Source: Sphingomonas palustris (GTDB lineage: Bacteria > Pseudomonadota > Alphaproteobacteria > Sphingomonadales > Sphingomonadaceae). Taken from it: a stretch of 64,000 bases of DNA. Under the pieces are notes generated by a model. The model was not told the DNA's origin. It saw nothing but the letters and a program-made list of their open reading frames with translations, and made no database searches. Where the stretch lies: NCBI GenBank assembly GCA_026225215.1, contig JAMFSI010000025.1, forward strand, positions 1-64,000. The letters are read 5' to 3'. The position numbers and the translations under genes are program-made. Of this stretch, positions 1 to 7,501 are shown one piece after another. Each line of letters begins with the position of its first letter. The stretch's first letter is position 1.

Positions 1-1
1 C

Positions 2-127
2 GACGAGGTGGTCGATTATTACCTCGATAGCGCGATGCGGCTGGTGCGTCCTGCCGAGCGGATCGATGCCGCGATTCCGCGCGCCACGGCCGAAGGTCTG
101 GTCGAGGAATGCTTGCGCGCAAGCTAG
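2..127 (+). CDS. C-terminal end of an unidentified protein (partial)
   Basis: An open frame enters from the left edge and ends at a TAG at 125-127, giving the last 41 residues of a protein whose start lies outside the window. The tail is charged and helix-like (it begins DEVVDYYLD and ends EECLRAS) and has no motif I can assign. It is not in the ORF track because its start codon is missing. The reading frame and normal high-GC codon use suggest a real gene end. The function is unknown. Confidence 0.5.
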   Translation, partial: DEVVDYYLDSAMRLVRPAERIDAAIPRATAEGLVEECLRAS

Positions 128-476
128 CCTGAAGGGCCCGCACGCTCGGCTGGCGCCAGCGCTGCGATGCCCAGCCTTTCCAGTCGTCATTCAGCTCAAT
201 CGCACGCAACGGCGCGGCCCCGTTCGCGCAGGTGGATCGTGGGCGGTGCCATGGCTGCTCCGACAGACATCGGCCGTTATAAAAATAATACATATATATA
301 TCAGTCTATTAAATAGGTCCAATGAGTTTCTTTGGCATATAAAATATTTATTGACGGCGTGAGCGGATTGGATGAGTAGTGGCGAAAGTCGCATCGTCGG
401 ATTCGCCCGAACGCCCGCGGCTCCAAGTAACGCGCTGACCGGAGCATAAGCCCCGGCGGCTATTCAGGGGGATGCC
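128..476. other. Intergenic region with AT-rich patch upstream of TonB receptor
   Basis: These 349 bases hold no convincing gene. The short ORFs here (98 and 67 aa) lack family features. About 279-360 is strikingly AT-rich (runs such as aataatacatatatatat) in an otherwise GC-rich window, and is the likely promoter or regulatory area for the TonB receptor starting at 477. I could not settle on a single -35/-10 pair. Confidence 0.4.
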
Positions 477-3344
477 ATGAGGGAATTCAATGGTTTGCGG
501 ATGTCCGCAATTGCGGGCTTGCGGACGAGCGTAGCGCTGTCGGGCATTGCCTTGGCGCTGATCGTGCCCGGCATAGCGCTGGGGCAGGCGGCGCCGGTCC
601 CGACAGATCAGAACACCGTCGCGCCGCTCACCGGCGGTGGCGCGGTGGATAGTGCCCCGGCCAGTGCCGAGATCGTCGTCACCGGTACATCGCTGCGCGG
701 CGTCGCGCCGGCAGGCGCGGAAAGCATCCAATTGAGCCAGGCCGACGTGGTTGCCTCCGGCGCTACCAGCACCCAGGCGCTGCTTGCCGATATTCCCCAG
801 CTTAGCGGTTTCGGCACTGCGCCTTATTCGGGGCAGGGTGGCACGCAGCTTACGGTCAACCGCGAGAACCTGCGTAATCTGCCGTTGGGTACGGGCGGCG
901 GATCGCCGACGCTGGTTCTGATGGACGGCCATCGCTTCGCCGGTGACGGCATTCGACAGACGGTTCCCGATTCCGGGGTCATTCCGCCCGGTATGATCGA
1001 CCATGTCGAGGTGATTCTCGATGGCGGCTCGGCGGTCTATGGCGCGGATGCCATTGGCGGCGTGATCAACTTCGTCACCAAGCATGATTTCGACGGCATT
1101 CAGATCAATGGCAGCCATGGCTTCGGTGACGATTACAACACCACCAATATCGATTTTCTGGTCGGCAAAAAATGGGGCAGCGGCTCAATCTACCTCGGCT
1201 ACAGCTACGCTTATAATTCGGCGATCCAGAACGCCGACCGCAGCTATGAACGGCAGGTCAGCTATGCCGGCGGGACGGTCGCGCCGGCGGGGCTGCAGTG
1301 CAATGCGGGCAATGTCCAGAATCTCGATCCAAGCGCCGGCCTGGCGCCGGTCAGCACCTATGCGATCACCGGTACCAATCCGCTGACCTTTGCCGCAGGA
1401 AACCGGAATCTGTGTGACGCCAGTAAATATGGTGAGCTGTTCCCACAAGAGACCCGGCATTCGGTGATGGCGGGTTTCCGCCAGGATCTGACGTCATCGC
1501 TCGATCTGGAGGTCAAGGGCTTCTACTCGTTCCGCGAAGACAAGTTTAACTCCGGGACGCAGGACGGCTACACCGCTGATATCAACGCTGCGAGTCCTCT
1601 CGCTCCCGGCTACAACCCTGCCGGTTTCCAGTTTACCGGCCCTGTTACCGGGGCTTCCAGCTTCTTCGAAGCGGTCAGCGGCAATTTCAGTGCGGTGAAC
1701 GGCAATTATACCCCGCAAATTACCAAGCTTTCGACCTGGGGAATCACCCCGACGTTGAATTGGAAAATCGGCAAAGATTGGCACATGAAGGCTTTCTACA
1801 ATTACGGAGAGAGCCGTACCGTCGTGCATCAGCCCACGCTTAACACCACCCAACTGGCCGCAGATATCCTGGATAATACATTCAACCCTTATAATCCCGC
1901 CGCGGCCTCCAACGCTGCCGTCATACCGGCTTTGCTGAACTACGAGAATTACGGGCTCGGCGTCAGCAGCATGAGCAATGCCAAGGTGGTATTCGACGGA
2001 CCGGTGTTCCAACTGCCCGGTGGTGAGGTCAAGGCTGCGGCGGGCGGCGAATATCTCGGCGAGAAGTATCATGGCATCTTCCAGGCCACAGACACGCCGG
2101 AGAACACTGTAAATACCTCGCTGTATCCGCTTGCCTATTACAAGCGGCACGAGTTTTCAGGCTTTGCCGAAATCAACCTGCCTTTGATCAGCAGCTTGGT
2201 GGTCAACGCGCAGGAGCGCTACGACCATTACAGCGATTTCGGCGGCAATTGGGCGCCCAGCCTCGGTGCCCAGTTCAAGCCGGTGAGCTGGATCACCTTG
2301 CGCGGCAAATGGAACAAGGCGTTCCAGGCGCCAAGCCCGGCAAACCTTGCTAACGGCGGCGCTTCGTCCGCGCCATTTCCCGCAGCTTACCAGCAGTATG
2401 TTCCCCTGCTGGTCAATCCCACTGGCAATCCTGGTACCTTGGGTGGCGGCGGCAATGCCGGTGCGGTTCCCTATACCAATCCGATCATCGCCATTCAGGG
2501 GTCTGATCCCCATCTTCAGCCGCAACGTGCCACGACTTATGATCTAGGTTTTGACATCAAGCCACCAGCGGTTCCGGGTCTGGCGCTCCACGGGACCTAT
2601 TACCACATCGATTATCGCGGCACGATCGGCATGCCGCCACAGGGTTCGAGCTCGAGCTTCTGGACGCAGTTCCAAGGCAATTACGCGATGAATCCGACCT
2701 ATGCACAGGTGGTGGCGATCCAGCAGGCATTGGGCGTTTCGCCGAGCAATATTGCGTTAACACTGGCTGGTGCCAATTGCACGCCTACGTCCTGCAACAT
2801 TTATGCGATTTCGAATGCCATCACCACTAACCTAGGCGGAGCCAGAGTCTCGGGTCTCGATTTCGGCTTCGATTACCAACATCCGGTTTCGTTCGGTTCG
2901 ATCTATGGCAGTTTCAATGGTACCTATCTGCTGAACTACCAGACATCTCCCAATGCTACCGCCGCTTTTTCACCCAACGGGGCGGGCAACTCGCTGTCGT
3001 TGACCGGACTTGTTCCCCGGTTCAATTTTGTCGGTACAGTGGGCACGACCATCGGCGAGAACTTTCGGGCCCAGGTTAAGTGGAACCATCTCGATGGTGG
3101 CAATGTGGCCCCGTACAGTCTGGGCCTCGGGCAGGTCACCCAATCGGCGTTCAACACCTTCGACTTCTTTGCGAAATACGACCTGAGCCGGAGCAGCCTG
3201 CCGCCGATCAGCCTGACGTTGGCCATCACCAACATGTTCAACACCAGCCCCCCGATCTTCAACGGCGGGAATGGCATCACCAATGGCTACAACGAGAGCA
3301 CGGTCGGCCGGGTTATCCAGCTGGGCGCCAGCGTGAAATTCTGA
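477..3344 (+). CDS. TonB-dependent outer-membrane receptor
   Basis: This 955-residue protein is an outer-membrane active transporter that uses TonB/ExbBD energy to import a bulky substrate. The N-terminus has a signal peptide (hydrophobic stretch near residues 20-36, ending in an ALGQA-type cleavage site), then a TonB-box-like EIVVTGTS near residue 65. A plug domain follows, with the typical LVLMDGHR and DGGSAVYGADAIGGVINFVTK motifs, and then a long beta-barrel ending in phenylalanine (ASVKF). The start at 477 follows a GGGGGA ribosome-binding site. A rho-independent terminator follows. The next gene encodes a secreted hydrolase-like protein, so the pair may scavenge one substrate. The substrate cannot be read from the sequence. 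Confidence 0.93.
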   Translation: MREFNGLRMSAIAGLRTSVALSGIALALIVPGIALGQAAPVPTDQNTVAPLTGGGAVDSAPASAEIVVTGTSLRGVAPAGAESIQLSQADVVASGATSTQALLADIPQLSGFGTAPYSGQGGTQLTVNRENLRNLPLGTGGGSPTLVLMDGHRFAGDGIRQTVPDSGVIPPGMIDHVEVILDGGSAVYGADAIGGVINFVTKHDFDGIQINGSHGFGDDYNTTNIDFLVGKKWGSGSIYLGYSYAYNSAIQNADRSYERQVSYAGGTVAPAGLQCNAGNVQNLDPSAGLAPVSTYAITGTNPLTFAAGNRNLCDASKYGELFPQETRHSVMAGFRQDLTSSLDLEVKGFYSFREDKFNSGTQDGYTADINAASPLAPGYNPAGFQFTGPVTGASSFFEAVSGNFSAVNGNYTPQITKLSTWGITPTLNWKIGKDWHMKAFYNYGESRTVVHQPTLNTTQLAADILDNTFNPYNPAAASNAAVIPALLNYENYGLGVSSMSNAKVVFDGPVFQLPGGEVKAAAGGEYLGEKYHGIFQATDTPENTVNTSLYPLAYYKRHEFSGFAEINLPLISSLVVNAQERYDHYSDFGGNWAPSLGAQFKPVSWITLRGKWNKAFQAPSPANLANGGASSAPFPAAYQQYVPLLVNPTGNPGTLGGGGNAGAVPYTNPIIAIQGSDPHLQPQRATTYDLGFDIKPPAVPGLALHGTYYHIDYRGTIGMPPQGSSSSFWTQFQGNYAMNPTYAQVVAIQQALGVSPSNIALTLAGANCTPTSCNIYAISNAITTNLGGARVSGLDFGFDYQHPVSFGSIYGSFNGTYLLNYQTSPNATAAFSPNGAGNSLSLTGLVPRFNFVGTVGTTIGENFRAQVKWNHLDGGNVAPYSLGLGQVTQSAFNTFDFFAKYDLSRSSLPPISLTLAITNMFNTSPPIFNGGNGITNGYNESTVGRVIQLGASVKF

Positions 3345-3374
3345 TGTCCGCTTTATAGACCCAATCTGCCTATT

Positions 3375-3410
3375 GCCCGACCTGCGAATATGCGTCGGTC
3401 GGGCTTTTTT
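3375..3410 (+). terminator. Rho-independent terminator after TonB receptor
   Basis: GCCCGACC (3375-3382) pairs perfectly with GGTCGGGC (3397-3404), followed by six T. It sits 30 bp after the receptor stop. It also contains the ATG at 3390 that the ORF track uses for the next gene, which argues for a later start there. Confidence 0.8.
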
Positions 3411-3422
3411 GAGGACGCCATC

Positions 3423-5603
3423 ATGCCCGTGTGGGACATCTCTTTGCTGCGCCGTTCGTCTATGCATCTGCGTAAAAGGCGGTTGCAGCTAGCTTGCTTT
3501 CCACTGCTCGCGGCGGGCTTGCTGGTGGGCGCCACGGCGCCGTCGTGGGGAGCCGGCGCGGAGTCAGCGACGCCAGTTGGCGCTGCCATCGATCCACTCT
3601 TCGCCCAGCCCTATATCGACAAGGACGAATGGCGCGATGCGCCAGTCCGCCATCGCTATGTCCATGGCGGCTTCAAGGGCACGGACACCCGCTTCTCCTT
3701 CTATTTCCCAGCAAAGACGCAATATCGCGGGCGGTTTTTCCAGCATGTGACGCCGGTGCCGGGCAGCGAGAATACTGCGCAAGCCGAGGCGGCAGGCGGC
3801 CAAAACAAGATCGGCTTCGCCATCGCCAGCGGCGCCTATTTCGTCGAGACCAATGAAGGCGGGCAAGTTGATATCGGCAAGGGCGGCGGCATCCTGCAAG
3901 CCGACCCGACGATCATTTCCTACCGCGCCAATGCCGCCGCGGCACAATATTCGCGGATCGTAGCCGAGCAGATGTATGGCACCGCCAAGCGCCCATACGG
4001 TTATGTCTATGGCGGTTCGGGCGGCGCCTACCATACCATCGCCGGCTTCGAGAACACCCATGGCGTCTGGGATGGGGCGGTGCCTTATGTCCCGGGCTCG
4101 ACCATGGCGATCCCCAATATGTTCACCGTTCGCATCCGGGCGATGCGTATCCTGGCGGATAAATTCCCGCAAATTCTCGATGCCGTGGAGCCCGGCGGCA
4201 GCGGTGATCCCTATGCTGGGCTGAGCCCCGAACAAGCCGACGTGCTGCACGAAGTCACGCGGATGGGTTTCCCGATGCGCTCATGGTTCGGCTACAAGAC
4301 TATGGGCATCCATGGGATGGCAGCGCTCTATCCCGGCATGAAGCTCGCCGATGGCAGCTATTTCACCGATTTCTGGACCAAGCCGGGCTATCTCGGCCAT
4401 GATCACCCCGAGCAATTCGTCGGCGCGCGGCTGCAATATCAAACCAGCGTCGCTGCCCTGGTCAGCGGCGCCGAGGCCGCGAATGACGGGCTCAACACCG
4501 ATGCCTCCAGCAATCGCAACCGGGGCGGGGTCAACAACGCCTTCCGCGCCGTCGGCGATGATGCCAACAAACGCATCGTCGGCTTGCGACTGGTCGGAAC
4601 CCCGCCGACCACGAATTTCATCGGCGGCGATCTGCTGATCCTGAGCGGGGCGGCCAAGGGCCAAAGCCTGCCGCTGGCGCATATCGACGGCAATGTCGTG
4701 ATCCTGGGGATCACCGACAAGGATGTCCTGGCCAAGCTGGCGCCAGGTGATGCCGTCCAGGTCGATAATTCCAACTTCCTGGCGCTAGAAACCTATCATT
4801 GGCATCAAGTGCCGAGCGCCGACTACAAGGTCTGGGACCAGTTTCGCGGAGCCGACGGCAAGCCGCTCTATCCGCAGCGTCCGATGCTGCTCGGGCCGCT
4901 GTTCCTGCGGGCGAGCTTCGGCCCGGTGGAAACGGGCAAGTTCGACGGCAAGATGATCCTGATCTCGTCGCTATGGGACCGCGAGGCGATGCCGTGGCAG
5001 GCCGATTGGTATCGCCAGCGGATCAATCAGAATTTCGGCGCCAGCGCCGATCAGCATGTGCGGCTGTGGTACACCGATTACGCGCAGCACGGCGATGAAT
5101 ACGCTATCGAAGACCCCACCCGCACCGTCAGCTATGTCGGCGAGTTGCAAGTGGCGCTGCGGGCGCTTTCGGCCTGGGTCGAGCACGGCACGCCGCCGCC
5201 CGCGAGCACCAGCTATCGCATCGACGATGGCCAGGTCATCGTGCCCGGCACGGCGGCGGAGCGCAGGGGCATCCAGCCGGTGGTCACCTTGACCGTGAAC
5301 GGCCACGATCGCGCCGATATCGCAGCAGGCCAGACGGTGGTTTTCACCGGCACCATCGCCGCACCGCTCGGCGAAGACAGTGTAGTGAACGCAGCCTGGG
5401 ATTTCGACGGCGCGGGAACCTTCCCGGAAAGCTCGCCGATCGGGCGCAGCGGGCGTTCGGTCACCGTCACTATCAGCCACCGCTTCGACAAGCCGGGAAC
5501 CTATTTCCCGACTTTGCTTGGTACGACCCAGCCCAATACCGCGCTCGGCACGCCTTATGCGCGGTTGCAGGATCTCGGGCGGGTGCGCGTCGTGGTGAAG
5601 TAG
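3423..5603 (+). CDS. Secreted alpha/beta-hydrolase-like protein with C-terminal PKD-like domain
   Basis: I chose the ATG at 3423, preceded by GAGGA and clear of the terminator that overlaps the ORF-track start. This gives 726 residues. A long basic N-region and hydrophobic segment (LACFPLLAAGLLVGATAPSWG) form a signal peptide. Near residue 199 is GGSGGAYHT, a nucleophile-elbow-like G-x-S-G-G motif, and later regions resemble large secreted esterases of the tannase/feruloyl-esterase type. The last ~110 residues (WDFDGAGTFPE, HRFDKPGTYFPTL) look like a PKD/immunoglobulin-like domain. It probably acts on a substrate in the periplasm or outside the cell, together with the receptor upstream. Substrate and exact family are uncertain. 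Confidence 0.7.
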   Translation: MPVWDISLLRRSSMHLRKRRLQLACFPLLAAGLLVGATAPSWGAGAESATPVGAAIDPLFAQPYIDKDEWRDAPVRHRYVHGGFKGTDTRFSFYFPAKTQYRGRFFQHVTPVPGSENTAQAEAAGGQNKIGFAIASGAYFVETNEGGQVDIGKGGGILQADPTIISYRANAAAAQYSRIVAEQMYGTAKRPYGYVYGGSGGAYHTIAGFENTHGVWDGAVPYVPGSTMAIPNMFTVRIRAMRILADKFPQILDAVEPGGSGDPYAGLSPEQADVLHEVTRMGFPMRSWFGYKTMGIHGMAALYPGMKLADGSYFTDFWTKPGYLGHDHPEQFVGARLQYQTSVAALVSGAEAANDGLNTDASSNRNRGGVNNAFRAVGDDANKRIVGLRLVGTPPTTNFIGGDLLILSGAAKGQSLPLAHIDGNVVILGITDKDVLAKLAPGDAVQVDNSNFLALETYHWHQVPSADYKVWDQFRGADGKPLYPQRPMLLGPLFLRASFGPVETGKFDGKMILISSLWDREAMPWQADWYRQRINQNFGASADQHVRLWYTDYAQHGDEYAIEDPTRTVSYVGELQVALRALSAWVEHGTPPPASTSYRIDDGQVIVPGTAAERRGIQPVVTLTVNGHDRADIAAGQTVVFTGTIAAPLGEDSVVNAAWDFDGAGTFPESSPIGRSGRSVTVTISHRFDKPGTYFPTLLGTTQPNTALGTPYARLQDLGRVRVVVK

Positions 5604-5612
5604 AGCTTTAGC

Positions 5613-5648
5613 TGCGGTGATCCTGACTGACGGGTCAGGATCACCGCA
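5613..5648. terminator. Bidirectional hairpin between convergent genes
   Basis: A perfect 15-bp stem (TGCGGTGATCCTGAC / GTCAGGATCACCGCA) with a 6-base loop lies 9 bp after the hydrolase stop and just beyond the end of the convergent SDR gene. It is well placed to terminate both transcripts, though it lacks a long T run. Confidence 0.7.
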
Positions 5649-5656
5649 AACCGGTA

Positions 5657-6466
5657 TTATCCCATTGCCGCGATCACACCGCCATCGACCTTGACGTCGG
5701 ACCCGCTGACGAACGAGGCGCCGGGCGAGCATAGAAACGCCGCAACCGAGGCGATCTCATCAGCGGTGCCTTCGCGCTGAAGCGGCGTGGACTTACGCAT
5801 CTCGTCCATGATCGGATGGGCTTTCTTTTCGTCGCGGCCCATCTGGGTATCGATCAGCCCGGGCGAGATCGACATGATCCGCGCACCGCGCTGGCCGAAC
5901 AGCGCCGCCTGCTTTTCGACCATGCGATGGACGCCGCGCTTCGACACCGAATAGGCATAGCCCGAATTGTCGCCGGCAATTGCGTGCAGCGGCGAGGAAT
6001 CGTCGCTCAGGCCCAGCGCATCGATGGCCGCGTCGATGTCGGGCTTGGCGGCCGAATATCCCGCCGAGGATGCAATCAACACCGCGCAGGCGCCCGCGAT
6101 CATGCGCGGCTGGATCACGCGCAACAGCCGAATCGAGGCATCGTAATTGACCGTGAAAACCTTGGTGGCGTCGCCGCGCGTGGGCGACAGGCCGGCGGTA
6201 TGGACCACCGCGCTGATCTCACGATCCCCCAGCAGCTTGGTAAGCTGGCCTGGAAAATCCCCATGCGAAATATCGCCCGCCAGTACCTCGGCATTGGCAC
6301 CGGCCGTGCGCAGCGTGGCCGCCAGCGTATCAAGCCGGCCCGCGTCAAGATCGCACAGGATCAAATCATGGCCGGCGATCGCCAGCCGGATTGCCGAAGC
6401 AGATCCCATGCCGCCAGCGGCGCCGGTGATGATCGCGACGGGCTTGGGGGTGGTTTGCGTGGTCAT
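5657..6466 (-). CDS. SDR-family oxidoreductase
   Basis: This 269-residue classical short-chain dehydrogenase/reductase has the Rossmann nucleotide-binding motif TGAAGGMG near residues 15-22, a catalytic Ser in the IASSAGYSA region and the catalytic YSVSK (Tyr-x3-Lys) motif. Its C-terminal end is the usual SGSDVKVDGG. It would oxidise or reduce an alcohol/carbonyl with NAD(P)(H). Its start overlaps the stop of the upstream isomerase gene by 4 bp (ATGA), so the two are translationally coupled and probably act in one catabolic pathway. A tail-to-tail terminator separates it from the + strand hydrolase. The substrate is unknown. Confidence 0.85.
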   Translation of the reverse strand: MTTQTTPKPVAIITGAAGGMGSASAIRLAIAGHDLILCDLDAGRLDTLAATLRTAGANAEVLAGDISHGDFPGQLTKLLGDREISAVVHTAGLSPTRGDATKVFTVNYDASIRLLRVIQPRMIAGACAVLIASSAGYSAAKPDIDAAIDALGLSDDSSPLHAIAGDNSGYAYSVSKRGVHRMVEKQAALFGQRGARIMSISPGLIDTQMGRDEKKAHPIMDEMRKSTPLQREGTADEIASVAAFLCSPGASFVSGSDVKVDGGVIAAMG

Positions 6467-7293
6467 GCCTTTTCCTTTTCGTTGATCTCTGCAATCAGTT
6501 TGCGGACTCCGGCAACACAGGCCCCGAGCCGCTCATGCGCGCTCTTGCCAGCGAGGGCGGCGCTGCGTTGCGGCACTTCAATGGCGTAAACGCGGTCCTT
6601 AGGCAGCACGCGCAGCCAATCGCGCAGCCCGAGTTCACCTTCGCCCGGCACCATGCGCTCGAACATCGCTTCCTCCATATAGCTGGCGATAGTTGGCACG
6701 CGCGGCGCGTCGGCCACCTGGATATAGTCGATGAGTTCGGGGTCGAGTGCGGCGATATCTGCGGGCGTCGATCCCGAGCGGGTAATATGCATGGTGTCGA
6801 TCAGCAGGCGGAAATCGGGGCGGCCGATGTGGCGGAGCGCGGCGAGCGCCTTGGGCAAATTATCGATCGTGAGCGCCGGAGCCAGTTCGGTGGTGATGCG
6901 CAGCCCGCGTGTCGCGCACATCTCGGCGAGCACGGCAAATTCATCGCAGGTGCGCGTGAAATCCGGGTCCATGCTCACGGTATTGATGCGCGGCGCGCCC
7001 AATTCGGCGAACAGATCTAGGTCTGCCGCGAAATCGCGCGCGCTCGCGCCTTCGCGGACGGTGCAGCCTTCGCCGAGCGAGATCGACACGCCGGTGTCGC
7101 GCATCGCGGCGATCATTTCGCGGCGCAGCGGCACATCGTCGCGCAACGAAAAAATCGGATAATCATGGACGCCGAAAGCAAAGCCCGTGAGCCCGGTGGA
7201 AATATGCTGGCAGCCAAGATCGGCGGCCAATTGGACGAATTCCACCGGCGGCATGCCGAACACGCTGATATTCTCGATTCCGATCGCGGGCAT
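6463..7293 (-). CDS. Xylose-isomerase-like TIM-barrel (sugar phosphate isomerase/epimerase family)
   Basis: I chose the start at 7293 (MPAIGIENIS) rather than 7377, because GGAGAGA lies just upstream and the fold begins here. This gives 276 residues. Metal-ligand positions typical of the AP-endonuclease-2/xylose-isomerase barrel are visible: Glu in TTELAP, Asp and His in LIDTMHITRSG, and Glu in VPGEGELG and YAIEVPQ. Members isomerise or epimerise sugars and related hydroxy-acids, or act as dehydratases. The gene is coupled by a 4-bp overlap to the SDR downstream and lies 208 bp below the molybdenum hydroxylase operon on the same strand. Confidence 0.8.
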   Translation of the reverse strand: MPAIGIENISVFGMPPVEFVQLAADLGCQHISTGLTGFAFGVHDYPIFSLRDDVPLRREMIAAMRDTGVSISLGEGCTVREGASARDFAADLDLFAELGAPRINTVSMDPDFTRTCDEFAVLAEMCATRGLRITTELAPALTIDNLPKALAALRHIGRPDFRLLIDTMHITRSGSTPADIAALDPELIDYIQVADAPRVPTIASYMEEAMFERMVPGEGELGLRDWLRVLPKDRVYAIEVPQRSAALAGKSAHERLGACVAGVRKLIAEINEKEKA

Positions 7294-7473
7294 GGCATTC
7301 TCTCCAATCGGGCTGCCGTTTCGGCTATCAGTCCCGATGCGCAACATCACCTGCGCCGCCCCGTTAGCAACGGACAAAATTATCGAGTTAGGGCCATCTG
7401 TGCATCCGCCTAGCCATAATGCGGAAACGGGACCGTCGGCGTGCCGGAGTCAGGGAGCGAGGCGGCACAGACT

Positions 7474-7494
7474 ATCCGAAACAAAGTTTCGGAT
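7474..7494. terminator. Hairpin after Mo-hydroxylase operon
   Basis: A perfect 9-bp inverted repeat ATCCGAAAC / GTTTCGGAT with loop AAA lies just downstream of the molybdenum subunit stop codon (- strand). A near copy with one mismatch lies at 49153-49173. Terminator or repeat function is inferred from its position. Confidence 0.5.
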
Positions 7495-7501
7495 CAGGCA
7501 C

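Noticed and set aside
3390-3422. ORF-track start at 3390 for the secreted hydrolase
   Set aside because: The ATG lies inside the stem-loop of the preceding terminator; 3423 has a GAGGA site at good spacing.
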